Positions 1 through 6,448 of a stretch of DNA of 22,565 nt are shown here, one piece after another (positions within the stretch are counted from its first letter, which is position 1; the number at the start of each line of letters is the position of its first letter). The position numbers and the translations under genes are program-made. The stretch is from the NCBI GenBank assembly GCA_021741085.1, contig JAIOYM010000008.1, positions 1 through 22,565 of the forward strand. The letters are read 5' to 3'. The DNA is from Rickettsiaceae bacterium (GTDB lineage Bacteria > Pseudomonadota > Alphaproteobacteria > Rickettsiales > Rickettsiaceae). The notes under the pieces are model-generated. The model was not told where the DNA came from, did not search any database, and saw only the letters and a list, made by a program, of their open reading frames with translations.

Positions 1-111
1 GGTGTAATAGTTGAAGATGGTAGACACGAAGATTTGATTAAAAAAACTGAAGGACTATATCAAAGATTATGGAAACTACAAATAGGAGGTAAGCTACCAG
101 ACTTGGGTTAA
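1..111 (+). CDS. ABC exporter ATPase, C-terminal end (partial)
   Basis: Frame 1 is open from the first base to a TAA at 109-111 and gives the last 36 residues of a protein whose start lies outside the window. The pattern VEDGRHEDLI followed by GLYQRLWKLQ is typical of the extreme C-terminus of the nucleotide-binding domain of ABC exporters (MsbA, Atm1 and related half-transporters), where a 'G.H.eL...gg.Y..L' segment follows the switch histidine. In that family the protein would be an inner-membrane homodimeric half-transporter. The substrate cannot be inferred from this fragment. No Walker motif is inside the window. Confidence 0.7.
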   Translation, partial: GVIVEDGRHEDLIKKTEGLYQRLWKLQIGGKLPDLG

Positions 112-120
112 GTTAAGATA

Positions 121-134
121 ATTAACTAGTTAAT
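121..134. repeat. 14-bp perfect palindrome ATTAACTAGTTAAT
   Basis: A perfect 14-bp palindrome lies 10 bp after the stop of the partial ABC exporter gene, in the intergenic stretch that also holds a dispersed repeat (148-185) and a hairpin (201-231). No T-run follows it, so a terminator role is not supported. Function unknown. Confidence 0.4.
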
Positions 135-147
135 ATTAGTTTAGCCT

Positions 148-185
148 GTGAAAATTCAAAGGCAAAGTTCAACATTGTTTTTGAC
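148..185 (+). repeat. Dispersed intergenic repeat, copy A
   Basis: This stretch matches 22423-22461 near the other end of the window. Both read GAAAATTCAAA, then a variable short spacer and AAGT, then CAAC.TTGTTTTTGA, with only a handful of substitutions and no gap needed. The core contains an imperfect dyad (TTTGAA-AA-TTCAAA in copy B) and the palindrome CAACGTTG in copy B. Both copies are intergenic. It could be a small dispersed palindromic element or the end of a decayed mobile element. Confidence 0.55.
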
Positions 186-200
186 ATTCTAAAGACGAAT

Positions 201-231
201 AAGATTTTATTTGGCGATAGCATAAAATCTT
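201..231. terminator. Hairpin between convergent ABC exporter and mlaF genes
   Basis: Perfect 10-bp inverted repeat AAGATTTTAT / ATAAAATCTT with an 11-nt loop, overlapping the mlaF stop codon (230-232). It sits between convergent genes, so it may work as a bidirectional terminator. The stem is AT-rich and neither side has a long U-tract, so this is only a moderate call. Confidence 0.4.
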
Positions 232-991
232 AAAACGGTTGTATGGGTCCTTCTGCTAATCCATGGATAAATTGCTTTAGATATGGGTTATCAGAGCTAT
301 CTATCTCTTTGTTCTGTCCTTGCCAAACTATGGATCCTTTATGAAGTAATATAATGTCATCCGCAATCATTCTAACACTGTTCATATCATGTGTAATTGT
401 TATAGTGGTAACATTAAGTTTTTCACTTATTTGTGTTATCAAGTTATTTATTAGATTTGACATTATTGGATCTAAACCTGTAGTGGGCTCATCAAAAAAT
501 ATAATTTCTGGTTTATGGCAAATAGCTCTCGCAAGAGCTACTCTTTTTTGCATACCACCCGACAATTCTTTTGGATGTGAAAATAAAACATTTTCACTCA
601 GGCCCACTTTTTCCAATGCCTCTTCAGCTAATTCTTTTTTTTCTTTATCATTTAAAGGATATAATCTTTCAACAAAAAAGGTAATATTGTCCAATATATT
701 CAAAGAATCAAATAATGCCCCAGATTGAAATAAGAATCCAACCTTTTGCAGAAGTGCAAAATAATGTTCACGTTCTTTGCTTTTTACCTCTATATTTCTT
801 ATTAAAACTCTTCCTGAAGAAGCTTCTAGTAAGCCACACATTATTTTTAGCAACACAGACTTGCCAGTTCCAGAACTTCCCATAACAACTAGAGACCTGT
901 GTTTTTTAACCTCGAAACTAATATCAGACAAAACTTGATTTTGACCAAATCTTTTATATAATTTGTCTACTTTAATTAAAGTTTCTGTCAT
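230..991 (-). CDS. mlaF: MlaF, ATPase of the Mla phospholipid ABC transporter
   Basis: A 253-residue ABC ATPase. Walker A GSSGTGKS is at 38-45, the Q-loop glutamine near 89 (FLFQSGALFDSL), the signature LSGGMQKR at 143-150, Walker B IIFFDEP at 163-169 and the switch histidine near 201. The C-terminal FIHGLAEGPI segment resembles the tail typical of MlaF/Mkl proteins rather than exporter ATPases. In the family, MlaF powers MlaE and MlaD in moving phospholipid between inner and outer membrane. It lies 40 bp downstream of mlaE on the same strand, so the two are probably cotranscribed. Full length for the family. The ATG lacks a clear Shine-Dalgarno sequence, as is common in this window. Confidence 0.93.
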   Translation of the reverse strand: MTETLIKVDKLYKRFGQNQVLSDISFEVKKHRSLVVMGSSGTGKSVLLKIMCGLLEASSGRVLIRNIEVKSKEREHYFALLQKVGFLFQSGALFDSLNILDNITFFVERLYPLNDKEKKELAEEALEKVGLSENVLFSHPKELSGGMQKRVALARAICHKPEIIFFDEPTTGLDPIMSNLINNLITQISEKLNVTTITITHDMNSVRMIADDIILLHKGSIVWQGQNKEIDSSDNPYLKQFIHGLAEGPIQPF

Positions 992-1031
992 AGTAATGAA
1001 GATTTTTTGATTGATTTTACGGTATAAAAAA

Positions 1032-1826
1032 TTATTTGATAAAAAACAATTCAGTTAAAAGATAGTTAGATAATAATATCAATATTGACGAATATACTAC
1101 TGCAGATGTAACGGCTTGACCAACACCCTTTGCTCCATTACCACAATTATAACCAACAAAACAACTGGTTATAGTAATAATAGCACCGAAAGCAAAGGCC
1201 TTAACCAATCCAGAAAAAACATCTATAAACTCCAAATATTTTATAGTAGAGTTTAAATATCCAACGCTACTGAAATCAAGTTTATGAATACTAATTAAGT
1301 AGCCTCCAAAAATACCAATTATATCAGCTAAAGCTACTAAAATTGGTAGCATAACAATCCCAGCTAAAACTCTTGGTGCTACTAAATATCTTATAGCATC
1401 AGTACCTAATGTTTGTAATGCATCTAATTGTTCAGTAACTTTCATAGTGCCTATTTCGGCGGCTATCGACGAGCCACTTCTACCTGCTACCATTAGCGCA
1501 GCAAGCACGGGTCCTAATTCTCGAGTAATAGATAGAACAACAACATTGGGTATACTAGATTCAGCAGAAAATCTAGCAAAGCCCACATAACTTTGTAAAG
1601 CAAGAACAGCCCCAGAAAAAATTGCTGTAAAGCCTACTATAGGCAAAGAATAGAAACCTAAAATTATAAATTGTTGATATATATTGCTAAGTTCTACATT
1701 TCTTTGAGCAAAAGCTTTTATGATTTCGAATATAAAAAGTAAGACTCTACCTAATGTCTGAGAAAAGTTTAGTATTTTAGAACCTATAACTTCTAAAAAA
1801 TTTTGTGTTACGATGAGTGCTTTCAT
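1032..1826 (-). CDS. mlaE: MlaE, permease of the Mla phospholipid transporter
   Basis: A 264-residue MlaE/YrbE-family integral membrane protein. The family hallmark starting ELGPVLAALMVAGRSGSS and running through AAEIGTMKVTEQLDAL is present at about 103-137, and a second conserved patch YNCGNGAKGVGQA lies near 226-238. About five hydrophobic segments are visible after an amphipathic N-terminus, as expected for the transmembrane dimer at the core of the MlaFEDB complex. It is the first gene of the mlaE-mlaF pair. A candidate promoter lies upstream at 1877-1905. The substrate-binding partner MlaD is not adjacent but is encoded about 1.7 kb away at 3569-4030. Confidence 0.94.
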   Translation of the reverse strand: MKALIVTQNFLEVIGSKILNFSQTLGRVLLFIFEIIKAFAQRNVELSNIYQQFIILGFYSLPIVGFTAIFSGAVLALQSYVGFARFSAESSIPNVVVLSITRELGPVLAALMVAGRSGSSIAAEIGTMKVTEQLDALQTLGTDAIRYLVAPRVLAGIVMLPILVALADIIGIFGGYLISIHKLDFSSVGYLNSTIKYLEFIDVFSGLVKAFAFGAIITITSCFVGYNCGNGAKGVGQAVTSAVVYSSILILLSNYLLTELFFIK

Positions 1827-1876
1827 AAAAAATATTTGTGCGACTAAAAAATAATCATTTTTTGACTAAATTATTT

Positions 1877-1905
1877 ATTGTAGCAATTTACACTTTTACA
1901 GTTAA
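1877..1905 (-). promoter_or_regulatory. Candidate promoter for mlaE-mlaF
   Basis: On the minus strand TTAACT and TACAAT are separated by 17 bp, about 50 bp before the mlaE ATG. They match the sigma-70 consensus at four and five positions of six. Given the AT-richness this is a suggestion only. Confidence 0.3.
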
Positions 1906-1912
1906 TCAAATT

Positions 1913-1935
1913 TTATAGTAATATGATACTATAAT
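1913..1935 (+). promoter_or_regulatory. TATAAT -10 box embedded in an 8-bp dyad upstream of dsbB
   Basis: The dyad TTATAGTA-ATATGA-TACTATAA spans 1913-1934, and its right arm contains most of a consensus TATAAT at 1930-1935, 36 bp before the dsbB ATG. No good -35 hexamer is seen at 16-18 bp spacing. The arrangement fits a -10 box overlapped by an operator, but a chance AT-rich dyad is possible. Confidence 0.35.
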
Positions 1936-1971
1936 ACATGTAATTTATGTAAAAAAATTTGCTATATAGGT

Positions 1972-2553
1972 ATGATAAAAACAGAAGCTAAAGAATTATA
2001 TTTCACCAAAAATACTATAATTGGAAAGCTATTAAATAACAATACTGTGTATTATTATTTTTTCATTATGTTGGCTTTATCAATTTTTGCTAACAGCTTC
2101 GCTTTGTATACCCAATATGTATGGGGGTATTTTCCTTGTAATTTATGTTTGTATGCTAGGCTTCCTTACTTTGCTCTCACTATATTTTCCATTGCTGCAA
2201 TTATTTGTCGTAGCAACTCAGAAAATCTAACAATACTATATTGTATATTAATATGCATAATTGCTTCACTATATATTTCTATAATGCATATAGGAATAGA
2301 AATGGAGTGGTGGAGTTCTAGCTCGTTGTGTTCTAATAGTATAAATTTTAATAAAGATCTATCGCTTGAGAATTTAAAAAAACTTATAGATATTGCCGCT
2401 ATGGGTAATTGTCTTGTAGTTAATTTTTCTATATTAGGTTTTTCAATGTCACAGTTGAATTTTTTTGTGAATATATTATTATTGTTTCTAACGATAATAA
2501 TTATTTTGTATGAAAGAAATATTAATAAATCCACCGAAAGAAGACATATTTAA
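1972..2553 (+). CDS. dsbB: DsbB-like disulfide bond formation protein
   Basis: A 193-residue inner-membrane protein with four hydrophobic helices (roughly 28-48, 65-79, 88-106, 162-180). The first periplasmic loop carries the redox pair C56-N-L-C59 in WGYFPCNLC, and the second carries C120 and C147. The 27-residue gap between the latter resembles the C104/C130 pair of E. coli DsbB. The closing FSILGFSMSQLNF segment is the family's conserved stretch before the last helix. In the family DsbB reoxidises the thiol oxidase DsbA with ubiquinone as electron acceptor. No dsbA is in the window. The gene overlaps the start of queH by 44 nt. The N-terminal tail is somewhat longer than in E. coli, with no alternative ATG before the first helix. 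Confidence 0.85.
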   Translation: MIKTEAKELYFTKNTIIGKLLNNNTVYYYFFIMLALSIFANSFALYTQYVWGYFPCNLCLYARLPYFALTIFSIAAIICRSNSENLTILYCILICIIASLYISIMHIGIEMEWWSSSSLCSNSINFNKDLSLENLKKLIDIAAMGNCLVVNFSILGFSMSQLNFFVNILLLFLTIIIILYERNINKSTERRHI

Positions 2554-3187
2554 ATTTCCCGATGAAAGTAACAAACTTTTACTTCATTCTTGCTGCGCTC
2601 CTTGCTCAGGGCCTTTGTTAGAAAAGATTAAAGCTTCTGGCATAGAGCTTACAATTTTATTTTATAATCCTAATATTCATCCAAAGGCAGAATACGAGAT
2701 ACGTAAATCAGAAAATAAAAGATTTGCTGATAAATTAGGTATTGAAGTTGTTGATTTGGATTATGATGTACAAAATTGGTTTGCACGAGCCAAAGGCATG
2801 GAGTATGACCCAGAACGTGGCGCTAGATGCTCTATGTGCTTTGATATGAGATTTGTACGTACAGCTCTTTATGCCTATGAACATGGCTTTAGCGTGATTA
2901 CAAGTTCTTTGGGTATTTCTCGTTGGAAAGATATGGATCAGATAAATCGTAGTGGTGTAAAAGCAGCGCAAAATTATCCAGGCATAATTTATTGGACTTA
3001 TAATTGGCGTAAAGATGGTGGTTCGGATAGAATGTATGAACTTGCAAAAGAAGAGAATTTTTATCAGCAAGAATATTGTGGATGCATTTTTTCTCTCAGA
3101 GATAGTAATATATGGAGAGAGAAAAATGGTAGATCCAAGATAGATTTGGGGAAGAAATTTTATAGTGCAGATATAGTCTCAAATTAG
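2510..3187 (+). CDS. queH: QueH, epoxyqueuosine reductase
   Basis: A 225-residue protein of the QueH (formerly DUF208) family, which reduces epoxyqueuosine to queuosine in the wobble position of tRNAs with GUN anticodons. It is an unrelated replacement for the cobalamin-dependent QueG. Visible family motifs are LLLHSCCAPC (cysteines at 28, 29 and 32), FYNPNIHP followed by EY..R, GARCSMCFDMR (C107, C110), TSSLGISRWKDMDQI, and QQEYCGC (C190, C192). These cysteines are the expected ligands of the iron-sulfur cluster and catalytic iron. It starts inside the 3' end of dsbB and would be translationally coupled to it. The next in-frame methionine is near residue 97, so the overlapping ATG is the sensible start. 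Confidence 0.93.
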   Translation: MKEILINPPKEDIFKFPDESNKLLLHSCCAPCSGPLLEKIKASGIELTILFYNPNIHPKAEYEIRKSENKRFADKLGIEVVDLDYDVQNWFARAKGMEYDPERGARCSMCFDMRFVRTALYAYEHGFSVITSSLGISRWKDMDQINRSGVKAAQNYPGIIYWTYNWRKDGGSDRMYELAKEENFYQQEYCGCIFSLRDSNIWREKNGRSKIDLGKKFYSADIVSN

Positions 3188-3220
3188 ATAGATCTAAAAC
3201 AAGAAAGCTATAATTTTATT

Positions 3221-3559
3221 TTATACATTGAAACTATTGCCGCAACCACATTTAGCTGTAGCATTAGGATTGGATATTTTAAAATAAGAAGCACCAAGCT
3301 CCTTTATGAATTGTAGCTCGCTGCCTTTTAAAAACTCCATAGAAACATTATCTACGACCACCTTAACATCTTCTTTTGTTAATATAATATCAGTATCGTC
3401 GACTACATCAGTAAATTCATATTTATATTGAAATCCAGAACATCCACCACTCTCAACAACTACACGCAACATCATTTGAGTTTTAAGCTCTTGGGCAAGA
3501 AGGTTTTTGATTTGAGTAGCAGCTGATTCAGAAATCATAAATACATCATAAACTTCCAT
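3221..3559 (-). CDS. erpA: ErpA/IscA-type A-type iron-sulfur carrier
   Basis: A 112-residue HesB/YadR/YfhF-family protein. The three cluster-binding cysteines are visible: C40 in ESGGCSGFQY, and C104 and C106 in the C-terminal KCGCGNSF. Length is typical for A-type carriers, which deliver Fe-S clusters to target apoproteins. ErpA fits better than IscA or SufA because of the GFQY context and the NPNATAKCGCG tail, but the subfamily is not certain. AAGAG six bases before the ATG at 3559 supports that start over an internal ATG at codon 8. The Shine-Dalgarno overlaps the mlaD stop codon, only 9 bp separate the two genes, and they are probably cotranscribed. Confidence 0.9.
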   Translation of the reverse strand: MEVYDVFMISESAATQIKNLLAQELKTQMMLRVVVESGGCSGFQYKYEFTDVVDDTDIILTKEDVKVVVDNVSMEFLKGSELQFIKELGASYFKISNPNATAKCGCGNSFNV

Positions 3560-3568
3560 AACGCACTC

Positions 3569-4030
3569 TTAATTTGTTGAATTAGCTTTGCTGTTTGAAA
3601 AATTATACAACAGCTTATTAAGAATATTTTCAAGGTTAACGCTTGAACTAAGAGGTATATAATCATCGTGTCCAAACATTTGCTCCGCGATTCCGGGATC
3701 AATTTTTATTAATTTATTACCAAAAAAGCCATCAGTAACTATTGCTGCAGTAGAATCTTTCGGTAACTTTATATCTTTATTTAATTTAATGGAAATATGA
3801 GCATTATAATTTTTTTCATTTAAAGTTATGCTATCCACATATCCAACTTTTATTCCAGCAATTGTAACAACTGTTCCATTTGTTACCCCCGAAGCATTAT
3901 CACATTCTGCTAACATTGAATAATATTGTATCCCAACTTTCTCGTTATTTCTAAATAACATTCCTGAGAATATTAATACTATAAAAACGAATGCTAAACC
4001 TATAGTGGTTTCTAATATGCTATATTTCAT
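3569..4030 (-). CDS. mlaD: MlaD, MCE-domain lipid-binding subunit of the Mla transporter
   Basis: A single-pass membrane protein with one MCE domain. A hydrophobic helix follows the start at once (ETTIGLAFVFIVLIFSG), then the MCE core AECDNASGVTNGTVVTIAGIKVGYVDSI with the family's 'G...G..V...G..VG.V' pattern. In the family a periplasmic MlaD hexamer shuttles phospholipid above MlaE. I chose ATG at 4030 (153 residues) because MlaD proteins start just before the helix. The reading frame is open to a TTG at 4060, giving 10 more residues, but neither start has a Shine-Dalgarno sequence. It sits with erpA and apart from mlaE-mlaF, a split of the canonical mlaFED order. Confidence 0.9.
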   Translation of the reverse strand: MKYSILETTIGLAFVFIVLIFSGMLFRNNEKVGIQYYSMLAECDNASGVTNGTVVTIAGIKVGYVDSITLNEKNYNAHISIKLNKDIKLPKDSTAAIVTDGFFGNKLIKIDPGIAEQMFGHDDYIPLSSSVNLENILNKLLYNFSNSKANSTN

Positions 4031-4162
4031 TATTAAAAAATTTGTTTTTATTGATTTCAAGTTTTGTTAGTGTAATTATAACCCTTCTTAAGATATCCTA
4101 ATCAATATAGTTGCTATAATCAAGTATAAGTAAATATAAAAAGTTTAAAATATTAACAAGAG

Positions 4163-5728
4163 ATGAATAATCAAGTTGCTGTAAATAATAATCTAAAAAG
4201 AAAAACTGACTACATAGCTTTTTTTGCAATGGTTGTAGGTATGTTTATGGCTGTTTTAGATATTCAAATAGTGGCTAGCTCACTACCTAAAATAGCCGCA
4301 GGTCTTTCTGCAACGAATGATGAACTTTCTTGGGTGCAAACTTCCTATTTAATAGCAGAAGTAATAGTTATACCTTTATCGGGTTTTATCTCAAGAGTGT
4401 TTTCTACAAGAATAACTTATTTTGCTGCGGCACTTGGTTTCACTATAATGAGTATAGCTTGTGCGCTATCTTGGAGTATAGAGTCAATGATTTTTTGCCG
4501 TTTGTTTCAAGGTTTATTTGGTGGTTTATTGATTCCTATTACATTTTCTACCATTTTCATCATTTTCACAGCCCAAGAGAGGCTTAGAGCTAATATAATA
4601 GTAGGACTTGTTGTTACGATTGCTCCTACATTAGGGCCAGTTATTGGTGGCTATCTTACAGAGATTTATTCATGGCATCTGATGTTTTTGCTTAATGTTT
4701 TACCAGGCATTTTTGTTTGTACTGTAATTTATCTATATGCAGATTTTGATAAACCTAACTTGGTATTATTAAAAAACATCGATTATCTTGGATGTGTCTC
4801 TCTGATTTTATTTTTAGGCATATTGCAGTATATATTGGAAGAAGGTAATAGGTTAGGGTGGTTTGATAGTAGTTTGATAATATTATTATCAATAGTATCG
4901 TTTTCTTCTATGATTGCATTTGTAATAAGATGTTTGAGTTTTTCAAACCCTTTAGTAGATTTAAGAGCATTTTACTCGCGTAATTTTTCACTAGGTTGCA
5001 TGTATTCATTTGTAATTGGTATAGGGCTTTATGGTGTAGTGTTTTTACAACCAGTATTTCTGGCAACTATAGGAAACCTAAATTCGTTACAAATTGGCTT
5101 GATAATGTGTGTTACTGGCATTGCACAGCTTTGTTCGGCACCTATTGCAAGTAAATTATTTGCCCGTGGTTTTAGTTCTAAAAAAATGCTATTCGTGGGT
5201 TTAAGCCTTTTTGGAATAGGCTGTTATATGAATAGCTTTTTAACATTAGACAGTAGGTTTTATGAATTTTTTTTCCCACAAGTCGTTAGAGGGGTAAGTT
5301 TAATGTTTTGCTTTATACCTATAAGCAATATAGCATTAGGAGATTTGCTACCTGCGCAAATTAAATCTTCGAGTGGTTTATATAACCTAACACGTAATCT
5401 TGGTGGTGCTATTGGTCTTGCAGTAATTGCATTTACACTAACGAATAATACCAAGATTTTTGCTAGTTATATTGGAGATAATATAACTGCTAATGATCCG
5501 AATTATATAAATGCAATAGAAAATATTAGCGCTATGCTATCATCTGAAGTTTCTAATCAAACAGCATCGTATCTATTTTTAAGTAATATGATACAGCAAA
5601 ATTCTTATACAATAGCAATTAATGATATATTTAGGACTATTGCTTTGGTGTTCTTCTGTAGTACAATATTTATTGTATTCATCAAAAATGTTAAATCCGA
5701 TAATATGAATGATCAAAATTCTCACTAA
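4163..5728 (+). CDS. EmrB-like MFS drug efflux transporter (DHA2 family)
   Basis: A 521-residue membrane protein with about 14 hydrophobic helices, the length and number typical of the DHA2 drug:H+ antiporters such as EmrB. Motifs include LDIQIVASSLP in helix 1 (D33), SWVQTSYLIAEVIVIPLSGF near 56-75, and CRLFQGLFGGLLIP (R113), corresponding to the helix 4 'R..QG.g.g' signature. EmrB-type pumps usually work with a periplasmic EmrA/HlyD adaptor and TolC. No adaptor gene lies in the window, so the partner is elsewhere or absent. Substrate unknown. It opens a compact plus-strand run, and its 3' end overlaps mnhE by 20 nt. AAGAG abuts the ATG, closer than ideal. Confidence 0.88.
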   Translation: MNNQVAVNNNLKRKTDYIAFFAMVVGMFMAVLDIQIVASSLPKIAAGLSATNDELSWVQTSYLIAEVIVIPLSGFISRVFSTRITYFAAALGFTIMSIACALSWSIESMIFCRLFQGLFGGLLIPITFSTIFIIFTAQERLRANIIVGLVVTIAPTLGPVIGGYLTEIYSWHLMFLLNVLPGIFVCTVIYLYADFDKPNLVLLKNIDYLGCVSLILFLGILQYILEEGNRLGWFDSSLIILLSIVSFSSMIAFVIRCLSFSNPLVDLRAFYSRNFSLGCMYSFVIGIGLYGVVFLQPVFLATIGNLNSLQIGLIMCVTGIAQLCSAPIASKLFARGFSSKKMLFVGLSLFGIGCYMNSFLTLDSRFYEFFFPQVVRGVSLMFCFIPISNIALGDLLPAQIKSSSGLYNLTRNLGGAIGLAVIAFTLTNNTKIFASYIGDNITANDPNYINAIENISAMLSSEVSNQTASYLFLSNMIQQNSYTIAINDIFRTIALVFFCSTIFIVFIKNVKSDNMNDQNSH

Positions 5729-6182
5729 TTTAATATTTTTCATATTATTTTGGCTAATAGTAAAATCTATACCTCATAATTTCTTGGATATAGTCTTTTT
5801 GGTTGTATGTGTAGGTAATCTATATTTATTTGCAAATAAATATAGATTACTAACAACCTTTAAGCCTACCATGAATTTATTATATTATTTAGTTAACTTG
5901 ATTGTTGATATATATTCTGCAGCAATTGCTGTTAGCAAGATAATCTGGAGAAAAGATATGCACATTTCTGATAATTTTATGGTTATAAAAGCTAGCAAAG
6001 TTAACAATAAAACAGTCAATTCATTGATTGCTAATTACATAACATTAACACCAGGAACTTATACAGTTTCAATAGATGACAATATTTTTCTAATACATTG
6101 TTTAACCAATGATGATGCAAAGTCTTTAGAAAAATCATTCAAAGAGATCGAAGAAAGAACAATTAAGTTAATTATTTCCTGA
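5709..6182 (+). CDS. mnhE: MnhE/MrpE, Na+/H+ antiporter subunit E
   Basis: A 157-residue MrpE-family protein. N-terminal hydrophobic helices (about 4-45 and 53-75) precede a soluble domain with the family signature ANYITLTPGTYTVSIDDN. In the family it is one of seven subunits (A to G) of the complex-I-related Mrp antiporter exporting Na+ for H+. Its start overlaps the transporter gene upstream by 20 nt and its stop shares one base with the mnhF start (TGATG), so translation is probably coupled. The segment encoding residues 36-48 is a perfect 36-bp palindrome at 5815-5850, described separately. The family alignment around it looks uninterrupted by eye, so I see no sign that the protein is broken. 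Confidence 0.88.
   Translation: MIKILTNLIFFILFWLIVKSIPHNFLDIVFLVVCVGNLYLFANKYRLLTTFKPTMNLLYYLVNLIVDIYSAAIAVSKIIWRKDMHISDNFMVIKASKVNNKTVNSLIANYITLTPGTYTVSIDDNIFLIHCLTNDDAKSLEKSFKEIEERTIKLIIS
5801..5858. repeat. Perfect 36-bp palindrome inside mnhE, with outer 6-bp stem
   Basis: Bases 5815-5850 equal their own reverse complement: the 18-base left half (GTAATCTATATTTATTTG) is followed directly by its exact reverse complement. A further 6-bp pair, GGTTGT at 5801-5806 and ACAACC at 5853-5858, extends the potential stem after an asymmetric internal loop. The whole element lies within the mnhE reading frame, between its hydrophobic segments. It could form a long mRNA hairpin or a DNA cruciform. Rickettsial palindromic elements are known to sit inside coding genes, but this one is shorter than those described and I do not recognise its sequence. 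Confidence 0.85.
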
Positions 6183-6430
6183 TGATGATAACTGGAGTTT
6201 TATATTTTCTTGTGGGTATTTTATTTGCAGCGATTGGGCTTTTTATTTTTAGCAAATCCACAGGGATAAAAATTTTATATCTGAATTTTGCTAACAATTT
6301 AGTGGTGTTAATAATTGTTGCCATGGGCAGTTTAAAATATAGGCAAGATTTTTTTGATATTGCCATAATATATATATTACTTAGTTTTATAACAAATAGA
6401 GCTATATTACGTTACGGCAAAATAGAATAA
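6182..6430 (+). CDS. mnhF: MnhF/MrpF, Na+/H+ antiporter subunit F
   Basis: An 82-residue hydrophobic protein with three predicted helices (about 3-23, 34-48 and 58-76), the size and topology of MrpF. The middle region KILYLNFANNLVVLIIVAMG and the closing FFDIAIIYILLSFITNRAILRY resemble the family pattern of 'd...ialvl..l.F..t.a.ary'. The ATG overlaps the mnhE stop by one base, the standard mnhE-mnhF order. The protein is too short and variable to identify alone, so neighbouring mnhE carries much of the weight. The other Mrp subunits in this window, G and B, lie about 6.3 kb away on the opposite strand. Confidence 0.82.
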   Translation: MMITGVLYFLVGILFAAIGLFIFSKSTGIKILYLNFANNLVVLIIVAMGSLKYRQDFFDIAIIYILLSFITNRAILRYGKIE

Positions 6431-6448
6431 ACTCAAAAAACTAATGGT

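Noticed and set aside
532..549. 7-bp inverted repeat TAGCTCT-CGCA-AGAGCTA in mlaF
   Set aside because: It encodes the conserved ALARAI segment of the ATPase and is explained by codons for that motif.
354..728. 124-codon plus-strand open frame
   Set aside because: It lies wholly inside mlaF on the opposite strand and its product has no recognisable motif; mlaF motifs are complete.
2166..2534. 122-codon minus-strand open frame opposite dsbB
   Set aside because: Shadow of the DsbB-like gene, whose CxxC motif and helices are clear; the product is low-complexity.
3183..3196. TTAGAT-AG-ATCTAA after queH as a terminator
   Set aside because: Stem of only six AT-rich pairs with a two-base loop and no following T-run.
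4330..4587. 85-codon plus-strand frame within the EmrB-like gene
   Set aside because: Out-of-frame shadow within a gene with intact family motifs.
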